Made by a program: the position numbers and the translations under genes. A DNA stretch of 5,227 nt from NCBI GenBank assembly GCA_021813065.1, contig JAKALZ010000148.1:1-5227 (forward strand), read 5' to 3'. How positions within the stretch are numbered: the first letter of the stretch is position 1; every line of letters starts with the position of its first letter. The notes beneath the pieces were generated by a model. The model was not told the origin of the DNA. It did no database searches and was given only the letters and a program-made list of their open reading frames with translations. This document shows positions 1-5,227 of this stretch, in pieces. This DNA comes from a bacterium. Lineage in GTDB: Bacteria > Spirochaetota > Spirochaetia > Treponematales > Rectinemataceae.

Positions 1-1359
1 ACGGGCATCTTCCATAGCCTTGTCAAACTTCGGATCGCTGAAGGCGCCGGAATTGTTTCCGCTGCCGGTGATGAAGAGCTCGAGCATCGTGTTCGGGTCG
101 AGGTAGTCGCCTACCCAGCCATCGCGGGCGATCGTAAAGTCGTGCTTGTTGCGGAGCTCGATGAGGGTCTTGAACTCCATATTCTGGAGCACGAGGTTCA
201 CATTGAGGTTAGCCTTGAGCTGCTGCTGCACGTACTCGGCGATGAGCTTGTGGCCGGTGCTGGTGTTGTACACATAGGTGAGGGTCGGGAAGCCCTTGCC
301 ATCAGGATATCCGGCGTCGGCGAGGAATTTCTTCGCGGCCGCGACATCGAACTTCTGTCCACCCTGCGGGGTGTAGCCTGCCATCGGCGGGCAGATGGAA
401 TCGGCGGGGATCTGGCCGCCCTTCAGGACTTTGTCGACGAGGGTCTGCTTGTCGATCGCCGCAGCGAACGCTTTACGGACGCGGACATCGTTGAAAGGTG
501 CGCGCTGACTGTTGAGATCGAGGTAGTAGGTCGCGAACTGAGCGGAAGTCTGGAAGTCCTTGCGGAGTTTGATCTCGTCGATCATGTTGAGATCGATTCC
601 GTACATCCAGTCGACGGCGCCGGCCTTGTACATCTTGTAGTTCGTGGAGAGGTTGTCGCTCGCGAGATACTCAATCGAATTGAGCTTCACGTTTTTCGCG
701 TCCCAGTAGTTCTTGTTCTTTACGACAATGATTCTGTCCTGGGGCTTCCACTCTTTGAGGATGAACGGGCCGTTTACGACGATGTTTCCAGCCTTGGTCC
801 ACTGGTCGCCGAATTTCTCGATTGCCCACTTCGGCGCAGGCGCGAAGGCGCTGTGCGCGGTCATGTCGACGAAATAGGGCGCCGGACCGGCGAGCTGAAC
901 CTGGAGGGTCTTGTCATCGAGGGCTTTGACGCCGACGTCTTCAGCCTTGCCCTTTCCAGAGTTGTAAGCATCCGCTCCCTTGACCACCATGCCAAGCATG
1001 TAGGCGTAGTTCGCGGCGGTTTCGGGGGCGAGCTCTCTGAGCCAGCCGTACACGAAATCCTGCGCTTTAACGGGGGTGCCATCGGACCACTTCGCATCGC
1101 GGAGGTGGAAGGTGACGGTCATGCCATCGGGGCTGATGTCCCAGCTCTTCGCCATGGCGGGAATTCCCTTGCTGGTCTTCGGATCATACTGCACGAGACC
1201 TTCGAACATCGCGAGATAGAACTGGTTGGACGCGGTGTCCTGCATCAGCGCCGGGTCGAGCGTCGAGGGCTCAGCGCCGTTCGCGATGATGAAATCTTGC
1301 GCGAACGCTGTGCCTGCGAGCGCGAGGAGCGCCAAAAGAACAAATAGACTCCTTTTCAT
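1..1359 (-). CDS. oppA: Oligopeptide ABC transporter, periplasmic substrate-binding protein (OppA family), 3' end off the window
   Basis: Captures peptides in the periplasm and hands them to an OppBCDF-type ABC importer. Reading the minus strand from ATG at 1359-1357 gives 453 uninterrupted residues to the window edge. E. coli OppA is about 540 residues, so roughly the last 80-90 are missing. Residues 1-20 form a Sec signal peptide (K2, R3, a Leu/Ala core, then AFA|Q); there is no lipobox Cys, so the product should be soluble in the periplasm rather than lipidated. The SBP_bac_5 (PF00496) pattern is clear: 'SWDISPDG' (72-79), 'WSDGTPVKAQDFVYGW' (91-106), 'NGPFILKEW' (196-204), 'DVRVRKAFAAAID' (291-303). 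'GDYLDPN' (417-423) matches the OppA segment whose Asp binds the peptide amino terminus; here that should be D418. A GGGAGG ribosome site lies 5 bases before the ATG. Transport-subunit genes are probably beyond the left edge. Family assignment is firm; OppA rather than another peptide-binding paralogue is likely, not proven. Confidence 0.95.
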   Translation of the reverse strand, partial: MKRSLFVLLALLALAGTAFAQDFIIANGAEPSTLDPALMQDTASNQFYLAMFEGLVQYDPKTSKGIPAMAKSWDISPDGMTVTFHLRDAKWSDGTPVKAQDFVYGWLRELAPETAANYAYMLGMVVKGADAYNSGKGKAEDVGVKALDDKTLQVQLAGPAPYFVDMTAHSAFAPAPKWAIEKFGDQWTKAGNIVVNGPFILKEWKPQDRIIVVKNKNYWDAKNVKLNSIEYLASDNLSTNYKMYKAGAVDWMYGIDLNMIDEIKLRKDFQTSAQFATYYLDLNSQRAPFNDVRVRKAFAAAIDKQTLVDKVLKGGQIPADSICPPMAGYTPQGGQKFDVAAAKKFLADAGYPDGKGFPTLTYVYNTSTGHKLIAEYVQQQLKANLNVNLVLQNMEFKTLIELRNKHDFTIARDGWVGDYLDPNTMLELFITGSGNNSGAFSDPKFDKAMEDAR

Positions 1360-1372
1360 TCGTACCTCCCTA

Positions 1373-1401
1373 TTAAAATAGTACCCGATAAACTATATAC
1401 T
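1373..1401 (+). promoter_or_regulatory. Weak candidate promoter for the clc-adh operon
   Basis: On the plus strand TTAAAA (1373-1378), a 17-base spacer and TATACT (1396-1401) match sigma70 boxes at 4 of 6 and 5 of 6 positions. It overlaps the divergent promoter, so the two would compete for polymerase. I see no better plus-strand promoter before the clc gene. The rest of the 118-base intergenic region holds a T-tract (1423-1429) and a small inverted repeat TTCCAT-N5-ATGGAA (1449-1465) just before the clc start. Confidence is low because the -35 box is poor. Confidence 0.25.
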
Positions 1402-1420
1402 CTCTGTATAGCGATTGCAA
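1392..1420 (-). promoter_or_regulatory. Sigma70-type promoter of the oligopeptide-binding protein gene
   Basis: On the minus strand a -35 box TTGCAA (1420-1415) is followed by a 17-base spacer and a -10 box TATAGT (1397-1392), matching consensus at 4 of 6 and 5 of 6 positions. A run of seven A residues (minus strand, 1429-1423) sits just upstream of the -35 box, where an UP element would lie. The expected start of transcription near 1385 leaves a leader of about 26 bases that contains the GGGAGG ribosome site. This is a prediction from sequence only. Confidence 0.75.
1396..1410. repeat. Short dyad TATAC-N5-GTATA inside the oligopeptide-binding gene promoter
   Basis: A perfect 5-base inverted repeat with a 5-base centre (tctct) lies between the -35 and -10 boxes of the minus-strand promoter and overlaps the upstream edge of its -10 box. 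Position and symmetry would suit a repressor site. Five-base arms in AT-rich DNA also arise often by chance, so the regulatory reading is speculative. Confidence 0.3.
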
Positions 1421-1477
1421 GATTTTTTTCTCAGAATCGATGAACTATTTCCATCCACTATGGAAGTGATATGAATC

Positions 1478-3031
1478 GTGGGCGCTCCAATTAACGAAAT
1501 GAAAAAGCTGAGCTTTGGATTGTTTACACACGGCAAGATTTACCTGTTCGCCGCCCTCACAGGAATCATATCCGGGCTCATCACGGTCTTCTATCGCTAC
1601 GCGATAAGTCAAGCTGAGGGTTTCAGAGAAATACTGGTTCAGCAGAATCCTGCCGCTTACAAACTGCTTATCTGGATCGCGATAGCCCTCGCAGCGGGGA
1701 TCGTTACCGCGCTCTTTGTCAGAAAGAGCCCGCTCATCCGCGGTTCGGGCATTCCGCAGGTCAAAGCCTTCCTTTTGCGACGCGTATACTTCGATTGGAA
1801 AAAAGAACTTCCCCTCAAATTTGCGGGAGGCACGCTCTCGCTGGGAGCTGGACTCTCGCTTGGACGGGAAGGCCCCTCGATTCAGCTCGGCGCGCTTGCG
1901 GGATCTGCCCTCGAAGATATATTCCACATCCCCGACTTCCGGCGCTACCTCGCCACCGCGGGCGCCGCCGCCGGGATATCAGCCGCCTTCAATGCCCCCC
2001 TCGCTGGGGTGCTCTTCTGCATCGAGGAGCTTCATCGCAGCTTTTCGCCGGTCATGCTTACGGTCACGATGATCTCATCGTTCATGGCTAACATCGTGAT
2101 GTGGCTCTTCTTCGGAATTCAGCCAATTTTTGGAATCACTATCGTTGAAGCACTGCCCCTGAAGTACTACTTCAGCGTAATACTGGGAATAGGGATAATT
2201 ACGGGGGTGCTCGGCAGCCTGTTCAATGTCGGACTCCTGGGATTCCAAAAATTGTATACACGCGTCATTCCAAATGAAAGCCTGAGAGTAATTTCGGCCT
2301 TTTTTATCGCCGCGATCGTGAGCATCGTGTATCCGAGTATCACAGGCGGCGGAAACCATGTCGTCTCCTCGGACTATTTATCGACCTTGCCCTTTGCGTT
2401 CATCGCGCTTATGCTCGCGGGAAAATTCATTTTCACACTATTCTCGTACGCATCGGGAGTGCCGGGCGGCATTTTCCTTCCCATGCTCGCAATAGGGGCC
2501 ATCATCGGCGGACTCATGTACAGTGTGCTCGGAGCGTTGGGCTATCACATGGATTACTTGCCGAACTATATTCTTCTTGGAATGACAGGTTTCTTTGTCG
2601 CGGTAGTCCGGGCTCCCATCACGGGCGCGGTGCTCATCACCGAGATGGCGGGCAGTTTTACGCATTTTCCCGCATTCATTTTTGTCTCGATCGTGGCGGC
2701 GTTCACCGCGAATATATTCAAAACCAAGCCCATCTACGATTCGCTCCTCGCGCAGATTCCGCCAATGCACCCCGAGCAGGTCGAACATGTGGCGATCACC
2801 CTTCACATTCCATTTTTCGAGGGCAGCCGAATTCATACCGTGAACGATCTGCGAGAACACATGCCCACCGACAGCATTCTCGTCTGCGTGATGCGCGGTG
2901 AAGAGCGCCTGTATCCCTATCCATCCATGGAAATCATCTCTGGCGACGAAGCGCTCATCGAAGTCGATCAGCGAATGGCGCATATTATAAAGGAAGATTT
3001 GCTTGCATTAGGCGCGCACGTTGAAGAGTAG
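1478..3031 (+). CDS. clcA: ClC-family H+/Cl- antiporter with C-terminal TrkA-C (RCK_C) domain
   Basis: Inner-membrane protein of 517 residues, predicted to exchange chloride for protons. The ClC signatures are all present: GSGIP (89-93, Ser90 being the chloride-binding Ser107 of E. coli ClcA), GREGP (129-133) with gating glutamate E131, GGIFLP (330-335), and Tyr420 in 'KPIYDSLL', equivalent to Tyr445. The 'FNAPLAGVLFCIEE' helix ends with E184, aligning with the internal proton-transfer Glu203; having both glutamates argues for an antiporter rather than a passive channel. Residues about 432-515 are soluble and resemble a TrkA-C/RCK_C domain ('RLYPYPSMEIISGDEALIEV'), possibly binding a small regulatory ligand. 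The start is uncertain: GTG 1478 has a weak GGAAG (1462-1466) 11 bases upstream, while in-frame ATG 1499 (residue 8) has no clear ribosome site. It precedes the dehydrogenase gene by 19 bases, suggesting co-transcription. Confidence 0.95.
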   Translation: MGAPINEMKKLSFGLFTHGKIYLFAALTGIISGLITVFYRYAISQAEGFREILVQQNPAAYKLLIWIAIALAAGIVTALFVRKSPLIRGSGIPQVKAFLLRRVYFDWKKELPLKFAGGTLSLGAGLSLGREGPSIQLGALAGSALEDIFHIPDFRRYLATAGAAAGISAAFNAPLAGVLFCIEELHRSFSPVMLTVTMISSFMANIVMWLFFGIQPIFGITIVEALPLKYYFSVILGIGIITGVLGSLFNVGLLGFQKLYTRVIPNESLRVISAFFIAAIVSIVYPSITGGGNHVVSSDYLSTLPFAFIALMLAGKFIFTLFSYASGVPGGIFLPMLAIGAIIGGLMYSVLGALGYHMDYLPNYILLGMTGFFVAVVRAPITGAVLITEMAGSFTHFPAFIFVSIVAAFTANIFKTKPIYDSLLAQIPPMHPEQVEHVAITLHIPFFEGSRIHTVNDLREHMPTDSILVCVMRGEERLYPYPSMEIISGDEALIEVDQRMAHIIKEDLLALGAHVEE

Positions 3032-3038
3032 CGCGATC

Positions 3039-3043
3039 AGGAG
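3039..3043 (+). promoter_or_regulatory. Ribosome binding site that fixes the dehydrogenase start
   Basis: AGGAG stands 7 bases before ATG 3051. This favours that ATG over an in-frame TTG at 3021, which would overlap the end of the clc gene by 11 bases and add ten residues (ending in SVN) that lie upstream of the usual family N terminus 'YSPTKILFGDG'. Confidence 0.8.
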
Positions 3044-3050
3044 CGTCAAT

Positions 3051-4319
3051 ATGTATGAATATTATTCACCGACGAAAATTCTCTTTGGCGACGGATGCCT
3101 CAGCGAGGCTGCTCCCCGCCTCAAAGATATGGGAGCGACTCGCGCGCTCCTTGTGACAGGCACATCGAGCACCGCAACCTCCGAGGGATTCAGGAAACTC
3201 TGCGCGGATCTCGACGTGGCCGGCATCCGCTGGACGCATTTCGCCGAAGTACGCGCCGACCCAGAGACAAGCACGGTCGATCGGGGAGCCGCACGCTACC
3301 TCGCCGAGGGCTGCGATTCGATCATCGGCTTCGGCGGCGGAAGTCCGATCGACTGCGCGAAGGGAATCGCCGCGAGTGTCGCCGAAGGGCGTTCCATTCG
3401 CGATTTTGTTGGAACGGGGCTCGCGTTTACAGCGTCGGTACCGCCCCTCGTGGCGATCCCCACTACGGCCGGCACGGGGACCGAGGTCACCAACGCCGCT
3501 GTGTTCACGGTGGTCGACGAGTCGGGACACCGCAGCAAGAAGGGCACCTCGAGCCAGTTTTACTTCCCGTGCCTTGCACTCGTCGACCCTCTGCTGCACG
3601 CGAGCATGCCGCCAGCGCTCACCGCGGCGACCGGCATGGACGCGCTCACGCACGCGATCGAAGCCTACGTGAGCCGTTTCCACACGCCGATTAGCGACAT
3701 GTGCTGTCTCGAATCGATTCGGTTGATCGGACGGAGCCTCAGAACGGCATGCCGGCCAAACGCGAGCGGGAGCGAACCGACCGTAGAAGCCAGCGCAGCA
3801 TCAGCGGCCAGCGGGGATGCGTGCGCCGCCCGCCGCGACATGGCGCTGGCGGCCACCCTCGCCGGTGTGGCGCTTTCGCAGGCGGGACTGGGAATGGTGC
3901 ATGGCTTCGCGCACCCCGTTGGCGCGACGACAGGGCTCGCGCATGGGCTCGCCAACGCCATTCTCCTCCCCTTCGTGATGGAAGCGCTCATTCCTGATGC
4001 GGGCGAGCGGCTCTCCGACATCGGTGTCGCGCTGACCAGCGGTGCTCTGACGAGCAGTACCCCGACGGAGGGCGCCCTCGCGAATACCTCACGAATCAGC
4101 CCGGCGGAAGCGGTACGCGCCATCGCGCGGCTTGGCCACGACATCGGCATACCAGTCAATCTCAGCGCCGCGAGCGTGCCCGAAGGCGCCTTTGAAGCTA
4201 TCCTCGCCGACGCCCTCTCCTACCGACGCCGCAAAGCGAGTCCGCGCGCCTTCACCGACGCCGAACTGCGCGAACTCCTTTCGAAAATGTACCATGGGGA
4301 AATATGCACGAGCGCGTAA
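3051..4319 (+). CDS. Iron-containing (group III) alcohol dehydrogenase with two low-complexity insertions
   Basis: NAD(P)-dependent, metal-dependent oxidoreductase of 422 residues, predicted cytoplasmic, interconverting an alcohol and its aldehyde or ketone; the substrate cannot be told from sequence. The N terminus 'YYSPTKILFGDG' is typical of the Fe-ADH family (PF00465). GGGSPID (95-101) is the nucleotide-binding loop and 'PTTAGTGTEVT' (137-147) the second cofactor region. The metal ligands match E. coli FucO (D196, H200, H263, H277) as D197, H201, H284 and H298, with the same 14-residue gap between the last two, so the enzyme should be active. It is about 40 residues longer than FucO. The extra length falls in Ala/Ser/Thr-rich stretches at about 234-262, between the second and third ligands, and 329-348. 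It probably shares a transcript with the upstream clc gene. Relatives include lactaldehyde reductase, 1,3-propanediol and butanol dehydrogenases. Confidence 0.93.
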   Translation: MYEYYSPTKILFGDGCLSEAAPRLKDMGATRALLVTGTSSTATSEGFRKLCADLDVAGIRWTHFAEVRADPETSTVDRGAARYLAEGCDSIIGFGGGSPIDCAKGIAASVAEGRSIRDFVGTGLAFTASVPPLVAIPTTAGTGTEVTNAAVFTVVDESGHRSKKGTSSQFYFPCLALVDPLLHASMPPALTAATGMDALTHAIEAYVSRFHTPISDMCCLESIRLIGRSLRTACRPNASGSEPTVEASAASAASGDACAARRDMALAATLAGVALSQAGLGMVHGFAHPVGATTGLAHGLANAILLPFVMEALIPDAGERLSDIGVALTSGALTSSTPTEGALANTSRISPAEAVRAIARLGHDIGIPVNLSAASVPEGAFEAILADALSYRRRKASPRAFTDAELRELLSKMYHGEICTSA

Positions 4320-4323
4320 ATTG

Positions 4324-4344
4324 CGCGCACGGCTTGGGTGCGCG
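4324..4344. repeat. GC-rich hairpin just after the dehydrogenase stop
   Basis: CGCGCAC (4324-4330) and GTGCGCG (4338-4344) form a perfect 7-base stem with a 7-base loop, starting 4 bases after the stop codon. A second GTGCGCG (4351-4357) could pair with the same left arm; TGCGCGA is a direct repeat at 4339 and 4352. No T-run follows, so it is not a standard intrinsic terminator, though it might protect the 3' end of the mRNA. Confidence 0.45.
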
Positions 4345-4370
4345 AGCTGTGTGCGCGACGGGGATACATG

Positions 4371-4397
4371 GCGCGGTAGCCGAAGGCTCAGCCGCGC
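4371..4397 (+). terminator. Possible terminator hairpin of the clc-adh operon, without a T-tract
   Basis: The arms GCGCGG (4371-4376) and CCGCGC (4392-4397) enclose an inner stem AGCC/GGCT around the triloop GAA, with a small internal loop (T against CAG). The structure should be very stable, and its position between the dehydrogenase and the next promoter suits transcription termination. No U-rich tail follows, so it is either an atypical terminator or simply a GC-rich hairpin. A second GCGCGG at 4415-4420 could pair with 4392-4397 instead. Confidence 0.35.
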
Positions 4398-4424
4398 TCA
4401 CGCTCGAGACGCTGGCGCGGTGAA

Positions 4425-4453
4425 TTGAAATTCCTTGCTACATTACATATACT
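4425..4453 (+). promoter_or_regulatory. Near-consensus sigma70-type promoter of the lipoprotein gene, predicted leaderless
   Basis: TTGAAA (4425-4430), a 17-base spacer and TATACT (4448-4453) each match consensus at 5 of 6 positions. Only six bases separate the -10 box from ATG 4460, so transcription should begin at or within a base or two of the start codon. This agrees with the lack of a Shine-Dalgarno sequence before that ATG. A palindrome GAATT-GA-AATTC (4422-4433) covers the -35 box and might be an operator. Confidence 0.75.
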
Positions 4454-4472
4454 TGATGTATGAAACGTACAT
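4439..4472. repeat. Cluster of TACAT/ATGTA half-sites over the lipoprotein promoter and start
   Basis: TACAT occurs at 4439, 4444 and 4468 and its reverse complement ATGTA at 4456. The copies at 4444, 4456 and 4468 alternate in orientation at exact 12-base steps, giving two overlapping 5-7-5 dyads across the -10 box and start codon. This could be a regulator site; given short arms and AT-rich sequence it may also be chance. Confidence 0.25.
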
Positions 4473-5227
4473 TTAGAAAAGTCGCAATTTCTATGCTCGC
4501 GACACTGTCCATGGCCGCCCTGATTTCGAGCTGCAACCTCAACCCCAGTGTCGATCAAAGCAGAGTAACCTATACGAACGAGACGCTCTCCCTCGTCGAT
4601 ATCAACGACGCTTCCGCATACTCGACAACCGCGAAAGCCCTGAAAGGCGGCACCGCGAAGGCGAAGCCGGAAGTTCCCGGCGGGGCGACGATAACCCTCG
4701 TGGCCGATGTGGCCCCACCGTCGAGCGCGGCGGGCGATACGCTTCAAGCTTCGCACATCTTTCTTTCTCCGGACGCAAAAACCGCCTTCGTTTCGTACAT
4801 GCTCCAGGGCGCTCAAGTTTCCGGGGGCCTCGATGTCTTCGATATTTCCAACCCAAAGCACCCACAGCTGAAATACTCGCAGCTCTTCCCGGACTTCGAT
4901 GTCGCGGTGGTGCAGGCCGACGCGAATACCATATACCTCGGCGGACAAAAGATTGATGAATCAGGGAACGGCAACAGCGCCTATATTCTGAGGATCCCCT
5001 ACTCCAAGAGCGGTGGCTTGGATATGTCAAAAACGACCCAAACGTCCTTGGCTGGCTATTTTGCCACCGATCTCTTTTTAACCGAGAGCGCTCTCTATGT
5101 GACTACGGGAACGGCATCGAGCTCACAACCAAACGTCGGACTCTTCGTGCTCGATCCCAACACTCTCACGATCGACGAGCAAAAAACGGACAGCTACCCC
5201 GATCTTCGCTCGGTCGCGATGCAATCG
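4460..5227 (+). CDS. Putative lipoprotein with propeller-like repeats, unknown function, 3' end off the window
   Basis: An uninterrupted frame of 256 residues runs from ATG 4460 to the right edge, so the protein is incomplete. Residues 1-25 form a lipoprotein signal peptide: basic start (K2, R3, R6, K7), hydrophobic core, and lipobox-like LISSC with Cys25 as the predicted lipidated residue. The mature part begins Asn/Ser/Thr-rich (26-75). It then contains segments reminiscent of beta-propeller blades: 'HIFLSPDAKTAFVSY' (99-113) with 'LDVFDISNPKHPQL' (124-137), which resembles LVIVD-type repeats, and 'GLFVLDPNTLTIDEQ' (227-241). It is therefore likely an envelope-anchored propeller protein, perhaps for binding or scaffolding; I cannot name a function. 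An internal ATG at 4493 (residue 12) is a poorer start because it would remove all the basic residues of the signal peptide and also lacks a ribosome site. It has its own promoter and seems independent of the upstream operon. Confidence 0.85.
   Translation, partial: MKRTFRKVAISMLATLSMAALISSCNLNPSVDQSRVTYTNETLSLVDINDASAYSTTAKALKGGTAKAKPEVPGGATITLVADVAPPSSAAGDTLQASHIFLSPDAKTAFVSYMLQGAQVSGGLDVFDISNPKHPQLKYSQLFPDFDVAVVQADANTIYLGGQKIDESGNGNSAYILRIPYSKSGGLDMSKTTQTSLAGYFATDLFLTESALYVTTGTASSSQPNVGLFVLDPNTLTIDEQKTDSYPDLRSVAMQS

Noticed and set aside
142..1347. A 401-codon open frame on the plus strand
   Set aside because: It is codon-aligned antisense to the oligopeptide-binding gene. It stays open because that gene avoids the codons TTA, CTA and TCA, and it closes exactly where a CTA (Leu) codon appears near the start. 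The translated product shows no recognisable family and is rich in E, V, L and R as expected from antisense reading.
1421..1430. T-run at 1423-1429 considered as an intrinsic terminator tail
   Set aside because: There is no GC-rich stem before it on the plus strand. On the other strand it lies just upstream of a promoter, where an A-tract UP element fits better.
1445..1927. A 160-codon minus-strand frame opposite the start of the clc gene
   Set aside because: It lies mostly inside the clc coding sequence, which has unmistakable ClC motifs, and its product is a charged sequence without recognisable domains.
3021..3050. A ten-residue N-terminal extension of the dehydrogenase starting at TTG 3021
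   Set aside because: ATG 3051 has AGGAG at good spacing and matches the usual family N terminus; TTG 3021 lies inside the end of the clc gene and has no ribosome site.
3066..3683. A 205-codon open frame on the minus strand
   Set aside because: It is codon-aligned antisense to the dehydrogenase, whose conserved motifs show that the plus strand is the coding one; the frame is a by-product of GC-rich codon use.
4294..4428. A 44-codon Arg-rich plus-strand frame from within the end of the dehydrogenase across the gap to the next promoter
   Set aside because: It has no ribosome site, overlaps the real gene, and its Arg-rich composition follows from the CGCG-rich repeats of the gap. It ends inside the -35 box of the lipoprotein promoter.
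4388..4948. A 186-codon minus-strand frame opposite the lipoprotein gene
   Set aside because: The plus strand encodes a convincing lipoprotein signal peptide downstream of a strong promoter; the antisense product is Arg-rich and unrecognisable.

Overview
The window looks like a chromosomal stretch of a diderm (Gram-negative-type) bacterium with moderately high GC. I lean towards the Spirochaetota (Treponema/Spirochaeta-like), from the overall look of the oligopeptide-binding protein and the Ser-rich lipobox of the last gene; this is a recollection-based inference, not a search result. There are four protein genes and no sign of RNA genes, insertion sequences, CRISPR or phage.

Layout. Positions 1-1359 (minus strand) hold most of an OppA-type periplasmic oligopeptide-binding protein, whose 3' end lies off the left edge. 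A 118-base divergent intergenic region (1360-1477) carries a good sigma70-type promoter for that gene and a short dyad. On the plus strand a ClC-type H+/Cl- antiporter with a C-terminal TrkA-C/RCK_C-like domain (1478-3031) is followed after 19 bases by an iron-dependent (group III) alcohol dehydrogenase (3051-4319). The tight spacing suggests a two-gene operon. A 140-base gap (4320-4459) contains GC-rich inverted repeats and then a near-consensus promoter whose -10 box ends six bases before the ATG of a lipoprotein gene (4460 to beyond 5227). That lipoprotein has no recognisable Shine-Dalgarno sequence, so its mRNA is predicted to be leaderless.

Functionally the genes concern nutrient uptake (peptides), ion/proton exchange, fermentative alcohol/aldehyde metabolism and an envelope protein of unknown role. 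Only the clc-adh pair is physically coupled. I found no convincing new multi-gene system. The points most worth a second look are the predicted leaderless lipoprotein transcript, two low-complexity insertions in the alcohol dehydrogenase, and the pairing of the ClC antiporter with a dehydrogenase.
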